DNA of 64,000 nucleotides from Verrucomicrobiota bacterium. Its GTDB lineage: Bacteria; Verrucomicrobiota; Verrucomicrobiia; Opitutales; Opitutaceae. The notes beneath the pieces were generated by a model, which made no database searches, was not told the DNA's origin, and saw only the letters and a list, made by a program, of their open reading frames with translations. Shown here piece after piece: positions 43,345-50,601 of this stretch (the stretch's first letter is position 1; every line of letters starts with the position of its first letter). Location: assembly GCA_016222805.1 (NCBI GenBank), contig JACRQG010000039.1, positions 1-64,000 on the forward strand, in the 5' to 3' direction. Made by a program: the position numbers and the translations under genes.

Positions 43345-45042
43345 TCAGGCATGGGCGGAAACAGCGACGAGCTCGGGTGCCGTGAGGGCACGATGGTTGG
43401 CGGCACCGGGAGGGACCATCGGATAGACGTTGGCTGCGTCGTGAATCGGGATGTCGATGAGGCAGGGACCCGGCCGTTGCAGAAGATCCGACAGCTCTGC
43501 GAGGGGATCGCCGTCGGGGTCCAACCGATGACCGCGCAGACCGAACGCCCGGGCGACGGCCGCCAAGTCCGGCGCGGCATGGAACCGCGACGCCGCGTAG
43601 CGCCCGCCGTAGAAGAGCTCCTGCTGTTGGCGCACGAGTCCGAGGTGGGCGTTGTTGAACACGAGCACGGCGACCGGCAAATCAAGCTCGGCCAGGGTCG
43701 CCAGCTCCTGGAGGTTCATGAGGATGGAACCATCGCCGCTCACGCAGGCCACCCGACGGCCCGGGCAGGCCAGGGAAGCCCCGATGGCTGCCGGCAACCC
43801 GAATCCCATGGTGCCGAGTCCGCCGGAGGTGAGAAATGTGCGGACCTGCCGGAAGGGATACGCCTGCGCGACCCACATCTGGTGCTGGCCCACATCGGTG
43901 GTGAGGATGGCATCCGCCGGGACCGCCCCGGCGATGGCCGCGATAAGATGGAGCGGATGGAGCGGGTCCTCGGCCCGGGGTGGACGGTGCAGCGGATGCG
44001 CAGCCCGCAACTCCGCCGCCCGCGCCACCCACGCCGGACGCGACACGGGGACGGGCAGGCGGTCGAGCAACCGGCGAAGGACGTCCGCCGCGTCACCGGC
44101 CAGGGCATGGGCGACCGATTTGATCTTCCCGATCTCGGCCGGATCGATGTCGAGGTGCGCGATCGTCGCGCGCGGACAAAACTCGACCGCCCGGCCGGTG
44201 GCGCGGTCGTCGAAGCGCGCCCCGATCGCGAAGAGAAAATCCGCCTCTTCGAGCAGGAGGTTCGTACCCTTGCGGCCGTGCATGCCGAGCATCCCCAGAT
44301 GCAGGGGATCGTCGGGAGGCACCGCGCCCAGCGCCATCAGCGTCGACACCATCGGAGCCTGCAGCTGGTGCGCGAGCCGTCGCACCCATGTTTCCGCACC
44401 TGCGCCGATCACGCCGCCCCCAAGGTACAACACCGGCCGCCGGGCCTGCCGCAACGCCTGTGCCAGAGCATCGATCGCCGGGTCCGGGCAGCGAGCCGGC
44501 GGAATCGGTCGGCCAGGCTCGGGCCACCGCGCCACCGTCAGCTCCGCCTGCAGGACGTCCTTGGGCACGTCGATAGCCACCGGTCCAGGGCGCCCCGACT
44601 GTGCCAGCTCGAAGGCCAGGGGCACGATATCGAGCAGCTCCGCCGCGGACCGCACGAGGAAGTTGTGCTTGGTGATCGGAAGCGTGAGGCCGTACGTGTC
44701 GACCTCCTGGAACGCATCCGTCCCGATCAAGGCGCACGGCACCTGGCCGGTGATGGCAACGAGCGGAATCGAGTCGAGCCGCGCATCGGCGATCGCCGTC
44801 AGGAGGTTCGTGGCACCGGGTCCGGACGTGGCGACGCAGACCGCGGCACGCCCGGTGGCCCGGGCCATGCCCTGCGCGATAAACCCCGCGCCCTGTTCGT
44901 GGCGCGCGAGGATGTGGCGGATGCCGCTGTCATGCAGCGCATCGTAAAAGGGCAGGATGGCCCCGCCGGGGATGCCGGCGAGCGTCGTGATGCCCTGTCG
45001 TTCCAACAGGTGGCGGAGGATCTGGGCTCCGGAGGATTTCAT
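43345..45042 (-). CDS. ilvB: Acetolactate synthase large (catalytic) subunit
   Basis: A 565-residue thiamine diphosphate enzyme that condenses pyruvate into acetolactate (or with 2-oxobutyrate) as the first committed step to valine, leucine and isoleucine. The catalytic Glu49 lies in ILARHEQGAGFIAQG. SGPGATNLLTAIADARLDS and GTDAFQEVDTYGL follow, FAD-binding region at LFAIGARFDDR, DVGQHQMW, and the ThDP motif at VSGDGSILMNLQELA. The C-terminal NVYPMVPPGAAN closely resembles E. coli IlvB (from memory) more than IlvI or IlvG. The ATG at 45042 is preceded by a leader peptide and attenuator, and ilvN follows. Confidence 0.95.
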   Translation of the reverse strand: MKSSGAQILRHLLERQGITTLAGIPGGAILPFYDALHDSGIRHILARHEQGAGFIAQGMARATGRAAVCVATSGPGATNLLTAIADARLDSIPLVAITGQVPCALIGTDAFQEVDTYGLTLPITKHNFLVRSAAELLDIVPLAFELAQSGRPGPVAIDVPKDVLQAELTVARWPEPGRPIPPARCPDPAIDALAQALRQARRPVLYLGGGVIGAGAETWVRRLAHQLQAPMVSTLMALGAVPPDDPLHLGMLGMHGRKGTNLLLEEADFLFAIGARFDDRATGRAVEFCPRATIAHLDIDPAEIGKIKSVAHALAGDAADVLRRLLDRLPVPVSRPAWVARAAELRAAHPLHRPPRAEDPLHPLHLIAAIAGAVPADAILTTDVGQHQMWVAQAYPFRQVRTFLTSGGLGTMGFGLPAAIGASLACPGRRVACVSGDGSILMNLQELATLAELDLPVAVLVFNNAHLGLVRQQQELFYGGRYAASRFHAAPDLAAVARAFGLRGHRLDPDGDPLAELSDLLQRPGPCLIDIPIHDAANVYPMVPPGAANHRALTAPELVAVSAHA

Positions 45043-45107
45043 GGTGGTGGTGGCTGGTTGGGAGGAAGCCACCCCCGGGGATCCGTTCACCGGATCGGGG
45101 CCAAAGC

Positions 45108-45140
45108 AAAACCCCCTCCGGTGGCGGGCACCGGAGGGGG
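45108..45140 (-). terminator. Attenuator (intrinsic terminator) of ilvBN
   Basis: Read on the minus strand: CCCCCTCCGGT, 7-nt loop, ACCGGAGGGGG (perfect 11-bp stem), then TTTT. It lies between the leader-peptide stop (45158) and ilvB (45042). Its 5' arm is the segment that the antiterminator competes for. A very strong terminator 66 bases before a start codon is expected only for attenuation. Confidence 0.88.
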
Positions 45141-45157
45141 CGAAATTCGCGGCTGCG

Positions 45158-45250
45158 TCAGTTCCCTCGCGGTGCGTTGGTAACGCCGACAACGACGACG
45201 ACCACGAGAGCGAGCGTGGCGAGCGAGCGGGAGGCGGCGAGGGAGGACAT
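45158..45250 (-). CDS. ivbL: ilvBN leader peptide (attenuation control)
   Basis: 30 residues: MSSLAASRSLATLALVVVVV then VGVTNAPRGN. Six consecutive Val codons (seven Val in all) and four Leu codons lie just upstream of the regulatory RNA region. The E. coli IvbL leader also has long Val runs and ends in GNAP; this one ends GVTNAPRGN. Ribosomes stalling at the Val or Leu codons when charged tRNA is scarce should let the antiterminator form and switch on ilvBN. The peptide itself is unlikely to have another function. It has no strong Shine-Dalgarno. Confidence 0.85.
   Translation of the reverse strand: MSSLAASRSLATLALVVVVVVGVTNAPRGN
45164..45243 (-). promoter_or_regulatory. Competing RNA pairings of the ilv attenuator
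   Basis: On the leader RNA, GCACCG[C]GAGGG (45175-45164, end of the leader gene) can pair with CCCTCCGGTGC in the terminator 5' arm (11 bp with one bulged C), which is the antiterminator. The same segment's GCGAGGG can instead pair with CCCTCGC near the leader start (45243-45237), the protector pairing. A small hairpin GCGTT-ACC-AACGC lies at 45186-45174 right after the Val codons. These are direct complementarities; the switching behaviour is inferred from classic attenuators. Confidence 0.75.
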
Positions 45251-45290
45251 GAGGAAGCGAGGCGCCGAGAGAGCCCGGGGCCTGGCGACG

Positions 45291-45296
45291 TGTCAA
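45291..45296 (-). promoter_or_regulatory. Candidate -35 element of the ilv promoter
   Basis: Reads TTGACA on the minus strand, a full sigma-70-type -35 consensus, 41 bases before the leader ATG. The hexamer 17 bases downstream (CTCTCT) is a poor -10 match, so the promoter is tentative. Confidence 0.35.
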
Positions 45297-45380
45297 GATT
45301 GCGGTGGGCGGACCCGCTTCGCCGGACGCAACTCAATCTCCCGGCCGTCCGAAGCGGGGAGCGGCGCTTCTCCAAGCGCT

Positions 45381-45416
45381 CCCGGGCCAAGCCGGCGGTG
45401 GGGAAACCGCCGCTCC
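45381..45416 (+). repeat. Interspersed palindromic repeat, family B
   Basis: Starts CCCGGGCCAAGCCGGCGGTG and ends AACCGCCGCTCC; the core GGCGGT-(6 nt)-ACCGCC is palindromic. It matches 50531-50566 (opposite strand) at 33 of 36 positions. It lies between the divergent ilv leader and DUF423 genes. Confidence 0.72.
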
Positions 45417-45511
45417 TTTCGACCACTGGGGACGACACTGGGACCCAACCATTGATCCACCGCCACCGGAGCAAACTTGCGGGCCCGGCGAAGACGCGGC
45501 AGCGTGGTCGC

Positions 45512-45922
45512 ATGAATTCGCCAGAGAAGGGCATCGGTTCGCTGTTGGTCGCAGCCGGCGTGCTCGGCGTGACCGGCGTGGCCTTGGGAGCAATGGGTGC
45601 CCACGCCCTGGCGGCCAAGCTCGCCGAGCGTGGCACGGCTGCCTCCTGGGACACGGCTGCCAAGTATCACCTCCTGCACACCGTGGCCGTGTTTGCCGTC
45701 GCCCTCTGGCTGCGCCAGGCGCCGGAGAGAGCGGAGGCCGTCGACCGGCACCTGCGCTGGGCCGCCCGGTGCTGGACGATCGGCGTCGTGCTGTTTTCCG
45801 GCTCGATCTACTGCCTGGCGCTGGGCGGCCCGCGCTGGCTCGGCCCCGTGACTCCCCTCGGGGGAATGGCCTTCCTGATCGGCTGGGGCTTGGTCGCCGC
45901 CGCGGGACTGCGCCGCGCGTGA
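45512..45922 (+). CDS. DUF423 family membrane protein
   Basis: 136 residues with four hydrophobic segments. The family opening VAAGVLGVTGVALGAMGAHAL, the His-containing ASWDTAAKYHLLHTVAVFAVAL and the GVVLFSGSIYCLALGG and LGPVTPLGGMAFLIGW blocks define DUF423 (YgdD-like) inner-membrane proteins. The function is unknown. The ATG at 45512 is used; the stop lies only 7 bases before the cca gene start, so the two may be co-transcribed. Confidence 0.9.
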   Translation: MNSPEKGIGSLLVAAGVLGVTGVALGAMGAHALAAKLAERGTAASWDTAAKYHLLHTVAVFAVALWLRQAPERAEAVDRHLRWAARCWTIGVVLFSGSIYCLALGGPRWLGPVTPLGGMAFLIGWGLVAAAGLRRA

Positions 45923-45929
45923 GGGCAAC

Positions 45930-47375
45930 ATGCCCGCCGAACTCGCCATTCCTCCGGATCTACGCGCCATGCTCGAGGCGGTGCGGACGGTCGGTCGACC
46001 GCGCATCGTCGGGGGCGGCGTGCGGGACTGGCTGCTGGGTCTGCCGGCGAAGGACTTCGACCTTGAGGTCGGCGGGGTCGATTTCGAGACCCTGCACCGA
46101 ACGCTCGAACCCTTCGGGGCCACTGATGTGGTCGGCCGCAGCTTCGGAGTCATCAAGGTGCGCAGTCGCGCGACCGGCGAGGAATACGATTTCTCGCTGC
46201 CGCGACGCGAATCAAAGACCGGCGCCGGACACCGCGGCTTTGCCGTCGCGCCCGACCCGAGCCTGAGTGACGCGGAAGCCGCGGCGCGGCGCGATTTCAC
46301 CCTGAATGCGATCGCGGTCGATCCCTTCAGCGGAGAGATCCTTGATCCGCACGGAGGGCGGGCGGATCTGGCCGCCAGGATTCTCCGGCACACCAGCCCG
46401 GCGTTCGCCGAGGATCCCCTGCGCGTCCTGCGGGCGTTTCAACTGGCAGCTCGGTTCGATCTCCACCTGGCCCCAGAGACCGCGGCCCTCTGTCGCCGCA
46501 TCGCCGGCACGTTTCCGGAACTCGCGCGTGAACGGGTGTGGGGGGAGTGGGAAAAGTGGGCGACGAAGTCAGTGCGCCCCTCCCGGGGACTGGCCGTGCT
46601 GGAGGAAACGGGCTGGCTCCGGCACTTCCCGGAGGTCGCAGCGCTGCGCGGGACGCCGCAGGAACCCGCGTGGCACCCGGAAGGGGACGTCTTTGCCCAC
46701 ACCCAACACTGTCTCGACGCCCTGGCACAGCAGGTGGCCTGGCAAACGGCCGCGCCGGAGCGACGAGCCATGCTGATGCTCGCGGTACTGGCTCACGACT
46801 TCGGCAAACCGGCGACGACGGAACGCGGAGAAAAGCGCGGTGAGATGCGCTGGCTGAGTCCCGGCCATGAAGCCGCGGGCGGCCCCGTCGCGGAGACCTT
46901 CCTTCGCCGCATCGGCGCGCCGCTGCGCTTTGATCCCTCGGTGCGAGCCCTGGTGGTGAACCATCTGGCCCACCATCATGGTCAGGCAGAGTTCTCTGAC
47001 GCCGCGGTGCGGCGCCTCGCCCGCCGGCTGCAACCGGCGACCATCGACGATCTCGCCATGGTGATGCACGCCGATGCCGACGGCCGGCCGCCACTGCGCA
47101 CGCCGGAGATCCACGCCCGCATCGCGGAACTGGAGAGCCGCGCTCGCACGCTGGAGTTGGAGCGCCTCGCACCCAAGCCCATCCTCCAGGGGCGGCACCT
47201 CCTCGCCCTGGGACTTCCGGCCGGGCGGGCATTTACTCCGATCCTGGAGGCCGCCTTCGAAGCGCAACTGGACGGAGCGTTTGGCGATGAAGCCGGCGCG
47301 GTGCGCTGGGTCCGGGAACACCTCCAGCAGGCCGGACGGCCGGGCGGCCCGCCCTCCCCTCCCCAGGGACCTTGA
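45930..47375 (+). CDS. cca: CCA tRNA nucleotidyltransferase with HD domain
   Basis: 481 residues. The class II nucleotidyltransferase head has RIVGGGVRDWLLGLPAKDFDLEV with the catalytic DxD, the RRDFTLNAIAVDPFSGEILDPHGG motif and the neck/body region EDPLRVLRAFQLAARFDL. A metal-dependent HD domain follows (HTQHCLDALAQQ, LMLAVLAHDFGKPATT, HLAHHHGQ), as in bifunctional Cca proteins with phosphatase or phosphodiesterase activity. It adds or repairs the 3' CCA end of tRNAs in the cytoplasm. The Pro/Gly-rich tail is probably unstructured. It ends 12 bases from the convergent TonB-dependent receptor. Confidence 0.93.
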   Translation: MPAELAIPPDLRAMLEAVRTVGRPRIVGGGVRDWLLGLPAKDFDLEVGGVDFETLHRTLEPFGATDVVGRSFGVIKVRSRATGEEYDFSLPRRESKTGAGHRGFAVAPDPSLSDAEAAARRDFTLNAIAVDPFSGEILDPHGGRADLAARILRHTSPAFAEDPLRVLRAFQLAARFDLHLAPETAALCRRIAGTFPELARERVWGEWEKWATKSVRPSRGLAVLEETGWLRHFPEVAALRGTPQEPAWHPEGDVFAHTQHCLDALAQQVAWQTAAPERRAMLMLAVLAHDFGKPATTERGEKRGEMRWLSPGHEAAGGPVAETFLRRIGAPLRFDPSVRALVVNHLAHHHGQAEFSDAAVRRLARRLQPATIDDLAMVMHADADGRPPLRTPEIHARIAELESRARTLELERLAPKPILQGRHLLALGLPAGRAFTPILEAAFEAQLDGAFGDEAGAVRWVREHLQQAGRPGGPPSPPQGP

Positions 47376-47387
47376 GCCCGGCGCCGC

Positions 47388-50351
47388 TTAGAACGAACGC
47401 CGCACGTTGATATAGCCAAAACGGCCTCCCGGTCGGCCGACCAGGCCCTGGTTGTAGCCGACGTTGCTGTTTTCCAGGGGAGGAGCCTTGTCGAGAAGGT
47501 TGTCGAGTCCGACGGTAATCCGCAGGTCGCCCAGGCGCGAACGCTTGTCGAAACCATAACTCACCGATGTGGCCACGGTGTAGTAACGGGCGACTTCCCA
47601 GCCATCGCGGACGAGATCGCGGTGCCGGTGAATGTAGTTGGTGGAGAGGTTCACCCCCCAGGACCGACGCTGCCAGAAGAGCGACGTCTGCCCCCGATAG
47701 CGCGGCAGGCTGCGGCCCACACTGCTGACGACGGCGTCGTTCTGGAATCGCCGCGAGGAGTAGAACGCATTGTAGGTCCAGTTACTGCTAAAAGTGTAGC
47801 TGCCGAAGTCGGACGTCCGGAGCCGGTACCGAAGGCCGTAGTCGTAGTAGCGGATCATCTGTTGCGACAAGTTGACGGCCGAATCCTGAATGTACCGGAT
47901 GCGCCCGGGCACCGTGACGGTTTCGCCGGGGCGCACCGCCCGTGTCACCCCTCCGGCGCCCGCGAGGATGGAGATGTTGCCCGTGGTGGTGTTGGTGTAG
48001 GTCTCGGATTGAGGATCGCGGATGACCAAGTCACCCGTGCTGGTGAGCTCGTTCTGTCGGATAAAGGTCGTGCCGAGGCCCGAGGTGATGCGGTTCTTCT
48101 GCTCGATGATCCCGTGGGTGAAATCGAAGGACAAGCCCCGGAGCCGGCGCACCGGCACGTCGAAGACGAAGCCGACCTGTTTGGTAATGCCGGTTTCCGG
48201 CTTGAGGTTGGCATTGCCCGACGTGCGCACCAGCCGCTGGTAGGTGCTGGCGTCGACCGGATCGCCGGTGAGCGCCTGCGGTCGGCGCAAATCAGGCAGG
48301 CTGCTGACCAAGCCCTCCTGCACGCCGCCGTAAAGCTGCGGAAGCGTCGGGGAGCGGAACGTCTCGCTGTAGGATCCGCGCAGGAGCAGGCTGCGGAACG
48401 GCCGGAGGGCGAGCCGGCCCTGGGGTTTCCAGCCGCTGTCGTAGCCGTCGCTGAACTTCTCGAAGCGCGTCGCGCCGCTGAGTTCCGCACTGTAGAACCA
48501 GCGGTAGCGTCCCTGCTTCAACAGCGGCAGACGCAGTTCCGCCGAGGTGGCGTCGACCGTCCGCCCGGCGTTGGTGGGATCCGCCAGGCGCACCTGGCCG
48601 ATGATGTCGTTCAGGGTCGTGGAAAGAGCGTCGTTGGTGGAGTTGAAGTTTTCCACGCGATGCTGGAACCCGAACGCGCCGCCGAGGCGGCCCCACGGCA
48701 GGGCCACCAACTCGGTCGTGGTCAGGTGGGCGTCGAGCAACGCGGTGTCGGCGTTGCCGGATTTGCCGGTGCGCACCTTGATGCTCTCGATCGTGGCCGG
48801 GTCGTTCTTGAAGGTGGGACCGCCGAAGATATTCAGGGCATCGGGGGTGTTCTTCGCCAGGGCAGCCCGCAGCTTGCTCTCGCTGACGGCGTTGGACGTG
48901 ACGTCCTTCGATTCGTTCTTGGTGTAGGACCAGCCGACGTCCCAATCGAAGCGCCCCAGCACCGTGCCCCGCAGGCCGGCGCGGTAGCCGTAGGACTCGC
49001 TGGTAATGTTGGCGATGCGCGGACCGACCTCGAGGGGCCGGTACGTGAAGGCAACCGGGATGCCGAACGGATTGTAGTAGTTGCTCGCCGGAACGAGGAT
49101 GTCGTTGTCCCCGGAGGTGGAGGCGGGTGACGGGGCGAGGTGGGTCTCCGACTCGATCCGCCCGGCCATCGCGGCGGCTTCGAAGTCGATGCCATAGGGC
49201 AGCGCATAACCGAAGCCGACGCTGACGTTGCGGGTCTGCCGTTCGGGCACGTTCCAGACGTAAGGCTGGAAGTTGAATGAGTTGCTGAACTCGCCCGCTG
49301 GATAGGCCCGCGCGATGAAATCGGTGGCCGTGGGCCGGGCAGGGTTGTTGCCCCGCGGTACCGAGGCGTAGTTGCCGGAGCTGCCGAGCGTGCCGGCCGG
49401 GACACCGCCGGTGCCCGGCAGGAAGGTGGCCGTGGCTCCGGTGAGCGGATTGCGGATGGCGACCGCGCTGAGCCCATTGTTGGCGAGTTGCGAGGCCGTG
49501 GGGACGCCGACCGTGGCGTAGGGGCCGGTGGCTGATCGGCCGTCGAACGAACTCATGGCCGTGGCGGTGGGCCGCAGGGCGTTGGCGTACTTCCGGGCGT
49601 CGTATTCGCGCCAGCGCTCCGTCTGATCGGCGTTGGCGGAGAACGGTTGATCGCTCGCGGCGTTGGCGTGGCGCGAGGTGTAGGTGGCGTTCACGTTGAC
49701 CCGCAGGCGCCCGGCCCGCGTGCCCCCAAACATCGAATACGACTGCTCGGCCCCGTCCGTCTTGAAGTAGTTGCCGTACCGCGCGGTCACCTCCAGGCCG
49801 ACATGATCCTTGCGGGTGATGATGTTGATGACCCCGGCGGTGGCGTCGGAGCCGTAGACCGCGGAGGCCCCATCCTTCAGGACCTCGACCCGCTCGATCG
49901 TCGACACCGGGATGCGGTTCAGATCGACGAAGACGGTGCCGGTGCTGTTGCTGATGCCGTTCGGGGCCTGGCGCCGGCCGTCGACCAGAACGAGCGTGTT
50001 GTTGGGCCCGAGAAAGCGCAGGTCGATCGCCGCCGCGCCGCGGATGAAGCCGGTCGTGCTGCCCTCGTTCTCGAACAGGTTCGTCGCCTCGGGAATTTCC
50101 CGGATGATATCCGTGAGGTTGTCCATGCCCGACAAGTCGATCTCCTCGCGGGTGATGAGCTTGAGCGGGGACGGCCCCTCGATCTCGGCCTGCTTGATCA
50201 GGGAGCCGGTGACCTCGAACTTCTCCAATTGGGTCGCGGCGGAAGGTTCGGAGGCGGGCCGGGACACGGACTGGGCCCGGACGGCACCGGCGATGGTCAG
50301 CCAGGCGAGGCAAAGCACCGCCGACGCGGCGGCAGGCAGCGGGGTGTTCAT
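47388..50351 (-). CDS. TonB-dependent receptor
   Basis: 987 residues from the ATG at 50351 with signal peptide SAVLCLAWLTIAGAVRA. The N-terminal LEKFEVTGSLIK motif precedes a plug domain: ITREEIDLSGMDNLTDIIRE, TGFIRGAAAIDLRFLGPNNT, LVLVDGRRQAPNG, IERVEVLKDGASAVYGSDAT, AGVINIITRK. The 22-strand beta-barrel runs to a terminal Phe (NVRRSF), typical of outer-membrane insertion. It uses proton-motive force via TonB to import a siderophore, oligosaccharide or peptide; the ligand is unknown. Neighbouring S9 peptidase genes suggest peptide-derived substrates. It is not preceded by a clear SD. Confidence 0.92.
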   Translation of the reverse strand: MNTPLPAAASAVLCLAWLTIAGAVRAQSVSRPASEPSAATQLEKFEVTGSLIKQAEIEGPSPLKLITREEIDLSGMDNLTDIIREIPEATNLFENEGSTTGFIRGAAAIDLRFLGPNNTLVLVDGRRQAPNGISNSTGTVFVDLNRIPVSTIERVEVLKDGASAVYGSDATAGVINIITRKDHVGLEVTARYGNYFKTDGAEQSYSMFGGTRAGRLRVNVNATYTSRHANAASDQPFSANADQTERWREYDARKYANALRPTATAMSSFDGRSATGPYATVGVPTASQLANNGLSAVAIRNPLTGATATFLPGTGGVPAGTLGSSGNYASVPRGNNPARPTATDFIARAYPAGEFSNSFNFQPYVWNVPERQTRNVSVGFGYALPYGIDFEAAAMAGRIESETHLAPSPASTSGDNDILVPASNYYNPFGIPVAFTYRPLEVGPRIANITSESYGYRAGLRGTVLGRFDWDVGWSYTKNESKDVTSNAVSESKLRAALAKNTPDALNIFGGPTFKNDPATIESIKVRTGKSGNADTALLDAHLTTTELVALPWGRLGGAFGFQHRVENFNSTNDALSTTLNDIIGQVRLADPTNAGRTVDATSAELRLPLLKQGRYRWFYSAELSGATRFEKFSDGYDSGWKPQGRLALRPFRSLLLRGSYSETFRSPTLPQLYGGVQEGLVSSLPDLRRPQALTGDPVDASTYQRLVRTSGNANLKPETGITKQVGFVFDVPVRRLRGLSFDFTHGIIEQKNRITSGLGTTFIRQNELTSTGDLVIRDPQSETYTNTTTGNISILAGAGGVTRAVRPGETVTVPGRIRYIQDSAVNLSQQMIRYYDYGLRYRLRTSDFGSYTFSSNWTYNAFYSSRRFQNDAVVSSVGRSLPRYRGQTSLFWQRRSWGVNLSTNYIHRHRDLVRDGWEVARYYTVATSVSYGFDKRSRLGDLRITVGLDNLLDKAPPLENSNVGYNQGLVGRPGGRFGYINVRRSF

Positions 50352-50530
50352 AGGCAGCAGTTGTCTGGGGTCGGTCGCCGGCCGCGCCAAGGGGATGCGC
50401 AGCCGGGTTGTGGTGACCGAAACCGCAGCGGAATCGGTCGTCAGGAGGAACGCAACGTCGAAACCCGGCCCGTGCGGGGACAGGGCGCCTCTCATGTTCT
50501 TGCCGGCACCGCGTTCCTGGCTGGCCTGCA

Positions 50531-50566
50531 GGAACGGCGGTTTCCCGACCGCCGGCTTGTCCCGGG
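50531..50566 (-). repeat. Interspersed palindromic repeat, family B (inverted copy)
   Basis: The reverse complement starts CCCGGGACAAGCCGGCGGTC and ends AACCGCCGTTCC, matching 45381-45416 at 33 of 36 positions. It sits in the 250-base gap between the receptor gene (47388) and the S9 peptidase gene. Nothing else is recognised in that gap. Confidence 0.72.
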
Positions 50567-50601
50567 GTCGAGGAGACGGCGATGCGCCCGACCGCTCCGC
50601 C

